In this document: piece by piece, positions 51,981-60,220 of the stretch
How positions within the stretch are numbered: position 1 is the first letter of the stretch
Layout: the number at the start of each line of letters is the position of its first letter
Source: Hassallia sp050875635
GTDB taxonomy: Bacteria; Cyanobacteriota; Cyanobacteriia; Cyanobacteriales; Nostocaceae
Direction: 5' to 3'
Length of the DNA stretch: 64,000 nucleotides
NCBI RefSeq assembly: GCF_050875635.1
Contig: NZ_JBPAOH010000008.1
Span: 1 to 64,000 of the forward strand
Notes under the pieces: model-generated
Told to the model about the DNA's origin: nothing
What the model saw: the letters and a program-made list of their open reading frames with translations, nothing else
Database searches by the model: none
Made by a program: the position numbers and the translations under genes

Positions 51981-52943
51981 TGATAAAAATATCCTCTATA
52001 ACAATAAGGTCATGTTGGAGGGACTGAGATCGTAAAGACCATCGAAGCCCAACTCCTAGTTTTAACAATCAGTTATTCAATTGCATTCCACAGACAAGAG
52101 TCTGAAAACTTATACATTGCAATTTTGTCATTCAAATCTAGTAACAAAGTTACAAAAAACAGAAAAATTATTTTTCAGCTTCATTAGATAAAATTGATAT
52201 TGGGAAAAGCATTTACATCACATGTTACCAAGAGTTATTTGAAGGATGAGTGGTAGATAAGAGTGATTTATAAAAATGAAAACACGCCCTAGTGTTTACC
52301 TTTCACGCGGATGTTGAGGTTCGCTTGTTTGACGTAGTGCTATTTATTTCTTCTCCCTTGGCGCTAGCCTCTCCCAAAGGGAGAAGGGGAGACGCGTTGC
52401 GCGTTGGCAGTATGCTAAAACGGATTTTTTCTTTACCGTTCTTAATCCCTGTAAGTTATCATACAGTAAATTTCCAGACATACAAGGTGAGAAAAGTAGG
52501 TAAATTAAGCTGACGCATCTAGATAAAAATCTGTGTTGAAAGGATATAAAAGGTAAGAAAGGTAAGAAAAGTGAGTCAAGCAGTTTTGGTTAAAGAAAAA
52601 AGTAAAATTTAATCTCTTTAATTTTTATCCCTGAAGAAACTGTAGTTTGGTGTCGCCTTAATGCTTGACAAAACCGACATATTGTGTTAAAAAGTTATAT
52701 TTAATATCTTTTTTATGCAGGGTGACACTTGTGCAAGCAAACGTAAAATCTGGCTAATAATAAACGCTTTTAGTCAAGGTATCGAAGTCGATACAAACAG
52801 ATTTATGTAGAATAGATATATATTAGATATCAATTCCTGATTTAGTAGCACATGAACATGTGCGTTTAAAGTTTTTACCCCAGGATATACTAAGCTTTCA
52901 ACTTCCAGCTAGGAGATTGTCAAATTATTAATTAAGCAATTAA
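51981..52943. other. 960-bp AT-rich intergenic region
   Basis: A divergent gap between the polysaccharide cluster and the CHASE2 gene. It contains a palindromic repeat (52351-52408, ttctccctt/aagggagaa arms, related to that in the dead transposase), a short taagaaaggtaagaaaagt run near 52553, and a perfect 16-bp palindrome at 52848-52863. The plus-strand frame at 52292-52513 is partly repeat and is not supported as a gene. Confidence 0.55.
52848..52863. promoter_or_regulatory. Palindromic candidate operator upstream of the CHASE2 gene
   Basis: gcacatgaacatgtgc, 7-bp arms around AA, sits 80 bp before the CHASE2 start. It has the size of a dimeric repressor site, but no regulator is identified. 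Confidence 0.3.
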
Positions 52944-55718
52944 ATGACCTGTTATAAATACCAAGTCGGTGGATGTCTAACTAGTAACGCTCCAAGTTAT
53001 GTAGAACGAATAGCTGATTCGCAACTTTATGAAGCATTGCAGGAGGGAGAGTTTTGCTACGTCCTTAACTCCCGGCAAATGGGTAAGTCCTCTTTGCTAG
53101 TAAGAACTCGGCATCGCTTGCAAGAACAAGGTTTTATATGCGCTTCCGTTGATCTGACAAATGTTGGCTGTGAAAATATTACCCCAGAGCAGTGGTACAA
53201 GGGAGTAGTTGGTGAGTTATGGTCTGGTTTCAAGCTGTTAGGAAAAATTAACTTAAAAGCTTGGTGGCAAGAGCATGAAGATATCCCCTTACTTCAAAGA
53301 GTGAGCCGATTTATTTCCGAAGTACTGTTGGATCAGTTTCCCAATAAAAGACTGTTTATTTTTATCGATGAAGTTGATAGTATCAAGAGCCTTGATTTTT
53401 CTGTTGATGACTTTTTTGCCTTAATTCGGTTCTGCTATAATCAGCGAGCTATCGATCCAGAATACAACCGCATTACGTTTGTTATTTTTGGGGTAACAAC
53501 ACCATCAGATTTAATTCAAGATTTAAACCGTACTCCGTTTAATATTGGTAAAGCCATAGAATTGCACGGCTTTAATTTAGATGAAGTCCAGCCATTAGTT
53601 AAGGGATTAGAGCTTTTTGGCAGCAATGCTCAAGCAATTGTCAAAGAAATCTTAGCTTGGACAAATGGACAGCCGTTTCTCACACAAAAACTATGTCAGT
53701 TAATTCTGAATTCGAGTCAAGATACAGTAAATGAAAGACTGACTATTCCCCCTGGAACTGAAGCATTTTGCATAGAAAGTATTGTTAGGTCACGCATCAT
53801 CCATAAGTGGGAATTTCAAGACGAACCGGAGCATTTGCGGACAATTCGCGATCGCTTGTTGAGCAATGAGCGCTTTTCTGGACGGATACTAGGAATATGT
53901 CAGCAGATTTTGGTAGAGGAAGTACCAGCTGATGACAGTCGAGAACAAATTGAACTTCTTTTATCAGGTTTAATTGTCAATCAGCAAGGATACCTAAAAA
54001 TAAAAAACCCGATTTATCAAGCTGTCTTTAACTCAGAATGGGTTGCTCTTCAAATGGACAATCTCCGTCCTTACCGGCAAAACTTTAAGGCTTGGATTGC
54101 TTCAAAACAGCAGGATGAGTCGCAGCTTTTGGTAGGTATAACGTTGCATACTGCACTCTTGTGGGCAAAAGATAAAAAACTTAGTGATTTAGATTATCGC
54201 TTTTTAGCTGCAAGTCAGGAACTCGCAAAAAGAAAAATTGAAAGCGATTTAGCCGCAGAAAAACGCGATCGCCAAATTGAACGAGAAAAAGCACAATTTG
54301 CTCTGCAAGCGGCAAAGCAAGCAAATCAAATTTTGGTAGATGCACGAAAAAGCGCACGAAGACATGCCCAAAAACTACGTTTGGGCAAAGGTTGGATTGC
54401 CAGCATCGCTCTTGGAGTTGCCTGTTTAGTTACTCTTGGGCGTTTTACTGGAATACTACAGGGTATGGAGTTGACGATGCTCGATCGCTTTTTTCAGGCA
54501 CGTTCCAAAGCCGAAATTGACCCTTATATTACCATTATTGCAATTGATGAGCCAGATATTAAGCAAATGGGTGAGTCTCGTTTATCGGATCGAGTCTTGG
54601 CTCAAGCAATCCAAAGATTAAAAAGCTACAAACCTACAGCGATCGGGCTGGATTTATATCGAGATTTGCCTGTAGAACCAGGTTATCAGGAATTAGTTAG
54701 TTTATTTAAAACGACTCCGAATTTGATTGGTATTGAAAAGGCTGTAGGTAGTCAAGTTGCACCACCACCAGTTTTAGCGCAACTGGGTCAGGTGGGTCTT
54801 GCCGATCAGGTTTTGGATGGAGATGGCAAGCTGCGTCGTGCCTTGCTTTCAGTTCGACTCGATAACGGTGAATTACGCTTGAATTTGGGCTTAAAACTCG
54901 CACTACGCTATCTAGAACGTCTCTACATCACCCCCCAAAGAGGACCCAACGATGCCGATCGAATCCAATTAGGGAAAGCAGTGATTGTTCCTTTTCAAGC
55001 GTCGGACGGTGGCTATGTCCGGGCTGATGATGATGGGTATCAAATCTTACTCAATTATCACGGCACTCAACAACAGTTTCAAACCTTCTCGTTCACAGAT
55101 TTGTTGCATAATCGGATACCACAAGAGAAAGTGCGCGATCGCATAGTCCTGATTGGCTCAACCGCTGAGAGCGCCAAAGACTTCTTTCAAACACCCTACA
55201 GCAGTAGCATCTTTGGTTCCCCCAAACAAATGGCAGGAGTAACGATCCACGCTAATATTAGCAGCCAAATTTTGAGTGCAGCCCTGCATGGACGCCCGAT
55301 GCTACGGGTTTGGTCTCAAGGGGTGGATTCCTTGTTGATTTCGCTTTGCTGCTTTGTGGGAGCGGCGTTAAGTTGGCAGGTGAAGTCACCTATAAGGCAG
55401 GGAATAATTGTTATTATTGCTGCTTCGGCAGTAGGGGCAATTGCTTACGTTGCCTTTTTACACGGTTGGTGGATTCCTGTTGTTCCCTCAATCATCGGGT
55501 TAGTAGTTAGTGCTATTACTTTGCCAATTGTCACCACCATACACTTAGAAAAAATTCAACTTCGTCAGACTGTAGAATTACTCGTGGCTATTTGTAAAGA
55601 ACAACCAACTGCCGGACAAATTGCCATTGAATATCTCAAGCAAGCAGAAAATCAAGAAAATCAAGTATTTATTGAGCAGATAATATCAGATTCTTTTGAA
55701 GAGTTAAATTATCCATAA
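52944..55718 (+). CDS. AAA-like ATPase fused to a CHASE2 sensor domain
   Basis: This 924-residue protein has an AAA_35-like ATPase domain (about residues 10-340, Walker A VLNSRQMGKSSLLVRTRHRL, Walker B LFIFIDEVDSI), a charged coiled coil (about 430-470, rich in Arg, Lys and Ala) and one membrane helix. A CHASE2 extracytoplasmic sensor follows (about 510-790: YITIIAIDEPDIKQMGESRL, GLDLYRDLPVEPGYQEL, DRIVLIGSTAESAKDFFQTP). Three membrane helices follow, ending with a short cytoplasmic tail. There is no kinase or cyclase output domain. It looks like a transmembrane sensor with ATPase as output. The DUF928-like stump next to it fits a common CHASE2 neighbourhood. Confidence 0.9.
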   Translation: MTCYKYQVGGCLTSNAPSYVERIADSQLYEALQEGEFCYVLNSRQMGKSSLLVRTRHRLQEQGFICASVDLTNVGCENITPEQWYKGVVGELWSGFKLLGKINLKAWWQEHEDIPLLQRVSRFISEVLLDQFPNKRLFIFIDEVDSIKSLDFSVDDFFALIRFCYNQRAIDPEYNRITFVIFGVTTPSDLIQDLNRTPFNIGKAIELHGFNLDEVQPLVKGLELFGSNAQAIVKEILAWTNGQPFLTQKLCQLILNSSQDTVNERLTIPPGTEAFCIESIVRSRIIHKWEFQDEPEHLRTIRDRLLSNERFSGRILGICQQILVEEVPADDSREQIELLLSGLIVNQQGYLKIKNPIYQAVFNSEWVALQMDNLRPYRQNFKAWIASKQQDESQLLVGITLHTALLWAKDKKLSDLDYRFLAASQELAKRKIESDLAAEKRDRQIEREKAQFALQAAKQANQILVDARKSARRHAQKLRLGKGWIASIALGVACLVTLGRFTGILQGMELTMLDRFFQARSKAEIDPYITIIAIDEPDIKQMGESRLSDRVLAQAIQRLKSYKPTAIGLDLYRDLPVEPGYQELVSLFKTTPNLIGIEKAVGSQVAPPPVLAQLGQVGLADQVLDGDGKLRRALLSVRLDNGELRLNLGLKLALRYLERLYITPQRGPNDADRIQLGKAVIVPFQASDGGYVRADDDGYQILLNYHGTQQQFQTFSFTDLLHNRIPQEKVRDRIVLIGSTAESAKDFFQTPYSSSIFGSPKQMAGVTIHANISSQILSAALHGRPMLRVWSQGVDSLLISLCCFVGAALSWQVKSPIRQGIIVIIAASAVGAIAYVAFLHGWWIPVVPSIIGLVVSAITLPIVTTIHLEKIQLRQTVELLVAICKEQPTAGQIAIEYLKQAENQENQVFIEQIISDSFEELNYP

Positions 55719-55719
55719 A

Positions 55720-55872
55720 GCATTGGGCATTGGGCATCGGGGAGCCAGTGCGTTGGGCGGGTTTCCCGACTTGAAGCATCTGGCGTCATCGGGCATTGGG
55801 CATTGGGCATTGGTAATAATTCTTTTCCCTTTCCCCTTTTCCCTTTCCCCCTCCCCCCTCTTCAATTGCCCA
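55720..55872. repeat. Heptamer array with embedded 45-bp gccagtgcgttgg element
   Basis: gggcatt copies flank agccagtgcgttgggcgggt and ttcccgacttgaagcatctg (55742-55785), then ttccc runs. It shares both parts with the array at 28553-28866, so the composite has moved or been copied as a unit. Confidence 0.83.
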
Positions 55873-55894
55873 TCTAACTGTGTTGTTGATAATA

Positions 55895-56098
55895 CTAGAA
55901 CCTACCGCGAGAACCTGCACCGTAGGTATCCTTTGGTTTCCCTCTCTTTGGTGGGTTAAAATTCTCTGCCAAAATGATTTGCTCTGGTAAAAAGGTACTT
56001 CTGGTTTTTAATTCTGACTCAGCCTGAGTAAATAGACTTAGATTTAGTAAGATTGGTAGAAATAGCGTACATGTAAAACTTTTATCTATTTGTTTCAT
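55895..56098 (-). CDS. Short secreted DUF928-like protein or fragment
   Basis: This 67-residue product has a signal peptide (MKQIDKSFTCTLFLPILLNL) and then AENFNPPKRGKPKDTYGAGS and RGRF. The FxPPxRGxPxxxxGAGSRG pattern is the start of DUF928 proteins, which are much longer and often encoded next to CHASE2 genes. The frame ends in TAG just after this motif, where the gap also ends in repeats. It is probably a truncated DUF928 gene; a small secreted protein in its own right is possible. Confidence 0.6.
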   Translation of the reverse strand: MKQIDKSFTCTLFLPILLNLSLFTQAESELKTRSTFLPEQIILAENFNPPKRGKPKDTYGAGSRGRF

Positions 56099-56427
56099 TG
56101 ATATCAGTATTATTTCTGAAACTCAACAGATAAAATTATAATCAGACGAAATCTAAAGTTAGATGAAGTCCTGGTAAAGACTTAGACAAGAAGTATTTAT
56201 TAATACTTTTACAGAGAAAAATATTTCAGTTTTATCACTCAAAGCAAAAAATTTTGCCTTATCCTTATACCTTTGGCAAGTTTCGAGTAAGAAGCCTCTG
56301 CCGAAGCGCGACTGTTGCGGAGGAATCCCCGTTAGAGCGATCGCGCCTTGAGAGTCAAGATTGTTAGTTATTAGTGGGAGGGTTGTTATTTTGTATACTA
56401 ACAACCCTCCCACTAACTTATTGGTAC
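56099..56427. other. Intergenic region with strong terminator
   Basis: Contains an AT-rich part, a repeat with gccgaagcgcgactgttgcg (about 56298-56317), a HIP1-like site, and the 18-bp hairpin listed next. No gene supported. Confidence 0.6.
56371..56416. terminator. 18-bp perfect hairpin downstream of the DUF937 gene
   Basis: ttagtgggagggttgtta, a 10-base loop, then the exact complement ending 11 bases after the gene's stop codon on the minus strand. It is the longest perfect stem seen in the window and a likely terminator, although the T-run is weak. Confidence 0.75.
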
Positions 56428-56952
56428 TTACCTTCCCATATAGCGAGTAGCCATTTGCATTGCGTCAGCAATATCAACATCGCCATCGTTGTCAGCATCC
56501 AAGAAAGAATTCAGCACCGGATTTCCTCCCCCTTGCGGATTTCGAGCGTTTGCTCCAGATTTCAACACATTCAACACTACCGGAACTAGCATCGGTAGCA
56601 ATTGTTGAATCATATTTGCATCTAACCCAGTACGTTGGGCAACCATTTCAGCTACTTGTTGCTGCATCCCAGGTGAGAACAGCGAAGCAACGGCTGAAGG
56701 ATTGGGAGAAGTACCACCAAATTGATTTACTACAGCTTCTGCTGCTTCATTACCATCTGTTTCTCGCTTGTGTTGTAAAGCAGAACGCACTTGTCCACCG
56801 ACAATTGAGAAAACCGACTGCATGGTGTTAGAATCTGCCCCAGTGCTATTACTCAGTTGCTGCACGGTGTTGATGATACTACCTATTTGTCCGATGTTGC
56901 CTTGTTGATTGGGATTGGCAACAGCACCAATAATTTGATCGAAAAGTCCCAT
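56428..56952 (-). CDS. DUF937-domain protein with C-terminal EF-hand/dockerin-like loop
   Basis: The 174-residue protein starts MGLFDQIIGAVANPNQQGNI, the DUF937 (YidB-like) start. A Gly/Asn/Gln-rich helical middle follows, with VAEMVAQRTGLDANMIQQLL and PMLVPVVLNVLKSGA, then a calcium-binding-type loop, SFLDADNDGDVDIADAMQMA, at the C-terminus. The ATG at 56952 follows a strong aggag site; a start at 57012 would add 20 residues. Function is unknown; calcium binding is inferred from the DxDNDGDVD pattern. A palindromic terminator follows. Confidence 0.85.
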   Translation of the reverse strand: MGLFDQIIGAVANPNQQGNIGQIGSIINTVQQLSNSTGADSNTMQSVFSIVGGQVRSALQHKRETDGNEAAEAVVNQFGGTSPNPSAVASLFSPGMQQQVAEMVAQRTGLDANMIQQLLPMLVPVVLNVLKSGANARNPQGGGNPVLNSFLDADNDGDVDIADAMQMATRYMGR

Positions 56953-57272
56953 AAGCTTTTTTCTCCTTTTGTTTTGAGGTATTAAATGCAAATTTTCACA
57001 TGTTGAGTGCAACTAAAGTTGCAAGTGTGATGAAATTAGCTTTTAATCACCTTGATATTAAGACGCTGCATGTAGACGCTGCATCGTCTTGTCGTTAGAC
57101 ATCGCTTGCATAAAAACGCTCTTCAGCACGTCGAAGGCAGAAACTTCCCCCACTCCTCCACTCTCCCACTCCCCCACTCCCCCACTCTCCCACTCCAGAA
57201 CTCCCCCACCTACAACACCAAACCATTAAGATAAAAAGCATCAACTGCTTTACCCATTAATCTTTGCCATCC
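56953..57272. other. Divergent gap with gtagacgc-type repeat and C-rich array
   Basis: 57062-57112 is a gtagacgctgcat/gcttgtcgttagacatcgct repeat of the kind found in the DICT kinase gene. 57143-57202 is a tandem cccccactc array. Promoters for the DUF937 and GTPase genes must lie in the short unique parts. Confidence 0.65.
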
Positions 57273-58829
57273 ATGCCTTTGTCGCGCATAGTAACGTTGA
57301 TTGTTGGTCTCATCCTTATTTTAGGACTAAGCCTGTGGCTGATTGATTCGCTATCACGCCTTTATTGGCAGTTGTCTTATTCGCCGCTTTTGGGCAATTT
57401 GCTGTTAATGCTGCTGGTTGTTTTGATTGGAGCATTAATTGCCGCTTTTGTCTACTATGTGTTGGTAATTCAAAAAAGTGAGAAGCGATCGCAACGCAAA
57501 CGTCGTGTGACTGCGGCGGAAATTCCTGCCGTAAAATCTGAAGCGGCTTCTTCTACATTACAAGCTGTGCGGCAACAAGTATCAATAATTCAAGATGAAG
57601 TGCAAAGGCAAGCGTTACTGAGTCGATCGCGTGAGATTGAGGCAAATTTAGCACGCGGCGAAATTCAAGTAGTAGTATTTGGCACAGGAAGTGCGGGTAA
57701 AACTTCTTTGGTAAATGGGGTGATGGGACGCATGGTCGGACGTGTCGATGCGCCGATGGGAACTACTCAGGTAGGAGAAACTTATTGTTTGCGGCTGAAG
57801 GGATTAGAACGTAAAATTTTAATAACGGATACGCCGGGGATTTTAGAAGCGGGGGTAGCGGGAACCGAACGCGAACAATTAGCGCGAGAACTGGCGACTG
57901 AAGCTGATTTGCTGTTGTTTGTGGTGGATAATGATTTACGGCGCTCTGAATATGAACCGCTGCGGAGTTTGGCGGAAATTGGTAAGCGATCGCTTCTGAT
58001 TCTCAACAAAATCGATATGTACACCGAAGAAGATAAAGAAGCCATTCTCGCACGGTTGCGCCAACGAGTACGCGGATTTATTGCCGCGAATGATGTTGTG
58101 GCGATCGCCGCAAATCCCGAAGCCGCACAATTAGAAAATGGCGAAATCTATCAACCTGAACCAGATATTTTACCATTATTGCGGCGCATGGCGGCAATAT
58201 TGCGGGCAGAAGGTGAAGATTTAGTTGCAGATAATATTTTGCTGCAATCAATGCGATTGGGAGAAGAAGCCCGCAAACTCATCGATGCTCAACGTCGCCG
58301 TCAAGCTGATAAAATTGTTGAGCGGTTTCAGTGGATTGGTGCTGGTGTAGTTTCGGTAACGCCTTTACCGATGGTCGATTTGTTGGCTACAGCCGCCGTA
58401 AACGCGCAAATGGTCGTGGAAATTGGGAAAATTTACGGCTGTGAGTTGAATCTGGAGCGCGGACGAGAGTTAGCATTGTCTTTGGCGAAAACTCTCGCCA
58501 GTTTGGGTATTGTTAAAGGAGCGATTCAACTACTTTCAACTGCATTGCAACTTAATGTTGCCACGTTTATTGTTGGTCGGGCAATTCAAGGTGTAACAGC
58601 AGCTTATTTAACTCGGATTGCTGGTAAAAGCTTTATTGAGTATTTCCGTCACGATCAAGATTGGGGTGATGGGGGGATGACCGAGGTAGTACAGCGACAG
58701 TTTCAAATTAACCGGCGCGATGAATTTGTTAAGGCTTTTATTCAACAGGCGATCGCACGAGTAGTCAAGCCGTTGCAAGATAAAGTTGAGGCACTCGAAG
58801 AAAACCAAGACCTGAAGACTAAAGATTAA
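57273..58829 (+). CDS. Membrane-anchored GTPase with DUF697 domain
   Basis: The 518-residue protein has two N-terminal membrane helices (about residues 5-60) and a coiled segment. A Era/Obg-like GTPase domain follows: P-loop VVVFGTGSAGKTSLVNGVMG, DTPGILEAG, and ILNKIDMYTEED (NKxD). The C-terminal DUF697 domain (RFQWIGAGVVSVTPLPMVDL and YGCELNLERGRELALSLAKT) probably associates with membrane. Such proteins are conserved across cyanobacteria. A possible role in membrane remodelling or plastid-type division is inference. The ATG at 57273 is used; a TTG at 57264 would add three residues. Confidence 0.88.
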   Translation: MPLSRIVTLIVGLILILGLSLWLIDSLSRLYWQLSYSPLLGNLLLMLLVVLIGALIAAFVYYVLVIQKSEKRSQRKRRVTAAEIPAVKSEAASSTLQAVRQQVSIIQDEVQRQALLSRSREIEANLARGEIQVVVFGTGSAGKTSLVNGVMGRMVGRVDAPMGTTQVGETYCLRLKGLERKILITDTPGILEAGVAGTEREQLARELATEADLLLFVVDNDLRRSEYEPLRSLAEIGKRSLLILNKIDMYTEEDKEAILARLRQRVRGFIAANDVVAIAANPEAAQLENGEIYQPEPDILPLLRRMAAILRAEGEDLVADNILLQSMRLGEEARKLIDAQRRRQADKIVERFQWIGAGVVSVTPLPMVDLLATAAVNAQMVVEIGKIYGCELNLERGRELALSLAKTLASLGIVKGAIQLLSTALQLNVATFIVGRAIQGVTAAYLTRIAGKSFIEYFRHDQDWGDGGMTEVVQRQFQINRRDEFVKAFIQQAIARVVKPLQDKVEALEENQDLKTKD

Positions 58830-58879
58830 CGCGCGATCGCAGCACCCGCACCAAGTGCTGCAAGTATAAGTAAAATAGA

Positions 58880-58986
58880 ACTTACGCAAGTGTCATATTT
58901 TTTTCTTTAAAAATCGTCCAAAGTCAAAAGTCCAAAGTCCAAAAACCTTGACTTTTGACACAAAGATATGTGTCAGTTGCGTAAGT
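58880..58986. repeat. 107-bp MITE-like element
   Basis: Terminal inverted repeats acttacgcaagtgtcatat and (complement) acttacgcaactgacacata bracket a core of tccaaagtccaaa-type repeats. It has no coding capacity. It lies just upstream of the carbonic anhydrase gene, whose promoter it may influence. Confidence 0.8.
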
Positions 58987-59005
58987 CCTATCAAGTTTAA
59001 AGGTA

Positions 59006-59821
59006 ATGAAAAAATTAATTAAAGGTCTGCGCGAGTTCAAAACTAATTATGTTAGCACGCATCAAGAACTCTTTGAACAACTATCTCTTGGTCAAAAACC
59101 CAGAGTATTGTTTATTACTTGTTCAGATTCGCGTATAGACCCAAACTTAATTACGCAAGCCGACTTAGGTGAATTGTTTGTTATCCGCAATGCTGGCAAC
59201 ATTATTCCGCCATTTGGAGCAACCAACGGCGGTGAAGGTGCCACAATTGAATACGCCGTGCAAGCTTTAGATATTGGACAAATTATTGTCTGCGGTCACT
59301 CGCATTGCGGTGCAATGAAAGGGCTGATGAAGTTAAACAGCTTGCGAGAGGAAATGCCGCTTGTGCATGATTGGTTAAAGTATGCAGAGGCAACCCGGCG
59401 ATTGGTAAAAGACCATTACAGCCAATACCAGGGGGAAGAACTACTAGAAATTGTAATTGCTGAAAATGTACTGACTCAAATTGAAAATTTGCGGACTTAT
59501 CCAGTTATTCGCTCTAAGCTGTACGCTGGGCAACTAAATATTTACGCATGGATTTACAACATTGAGAAAGGAGAAGTTTTAGCCTTCGATGCAGAAAGTC
59601 ATGCTTATGTCTTGCCTCAAAACCAGCTTCAAACTGATGAAATCGATGAGATCCGAGCTGCTGAAGAGTTATTAAACGGCAATTTAATCAAAACCATCTC
59701 CCAAGAACAAATGGCAGTTCAACAACCTCAAGAAGTTATCTTTAACGCGCAAAAGTTTCCAATAACACGACTATCAAAGGAGCAGGCAGAACGAATTTAT
59801 CGAGGTTCAGCGGCAAACTGA
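59006..59821 (+). CDS. Beta-type carbonic anhydrase
   Basis: This 271-residue protein has the beta-class zinc site: VLFITCSDSRIDPNLITQAD (Cys39, Asp41 and Arg43) and IIVCGHSHCGAMKGLMKL (His98, Cys101). It interconverts CO2 and bicarbonate. The C-terminal extension of about 70 residues beyond the core (EIDEIRAAEELLNGNLIKTI onward) is like that of the carboxysomal IcfA/CcaA branch, so carboxysomal or thylakoid-side location is plausible. The MITE-like element ends 19 bases before the start. Alternative: a periplasmic EcaB type, but there is no signal peptide. Confidence 0.92.
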   Translation: MKKLIKGLREFKTNYVSTHQELFEQLSLGQKPRVLFITCSDSRIDPNLITQADLGELFVIRNAGNIIPPFGATNGGEGATIEYAVQALDIGQIIVCGHSHCGAMKGLMKLNSLREEMPLVHDWLKYAEATRRLVKDHYSQYQGEELLEIVIAENVLTQIENLRTYPVIRSKLYAGQLNIYAWIYNIEKGEVLAFDAESHAYVLPQNQLQTDEIDEIRAAEELLNGNLIKTISQEQMAVQQPQEVIFNAQKFPITRLSKEQAERIYRGSAAN

Positions 59822-60220
59822 TAACTCAATAAGAGCGAACATGCCAGAAGATCGCAGTAGGGGAACGGCATTGCCGTGGCCCCCCACCTTTTTTAACACA
59901 AAAAGTGATCCCATCGCCCCTGCGTTTCTTCAAATGTAGTTTCCATCAAGACTGAAATTGTCTGATTTGTTTTCATCCCAATAGTCAAAATACTTACTCA
60001 ACCAGATACCCAAACTGGCATAGTAAATATGTGAAGAATAATGTCGATATTCGACAATAGGGGCAATATTTCATACCTGACGTGCGTTTCTTTTTTTGTT
60101 ATTAATTTTATCAAAATATTGTAATCTATTACGTATTAGCACTGATAAATTCATAAAAGTTTATCGAATAAATTAGCGCTATATTGAAGAATTCGTAAGG
60201 GTTTCCGGAAAAACCGGGCG
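59822..60220. other. Intergenic region with one decayed palindromic repeat
   Basis: 59857-59888 is a degraded copy of the gtaggggcacggca palindrome. The rest is AT-rich and unique, with no RNA gene or clear operator. It should carry the kinase promoter. Confidence 0.5.
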
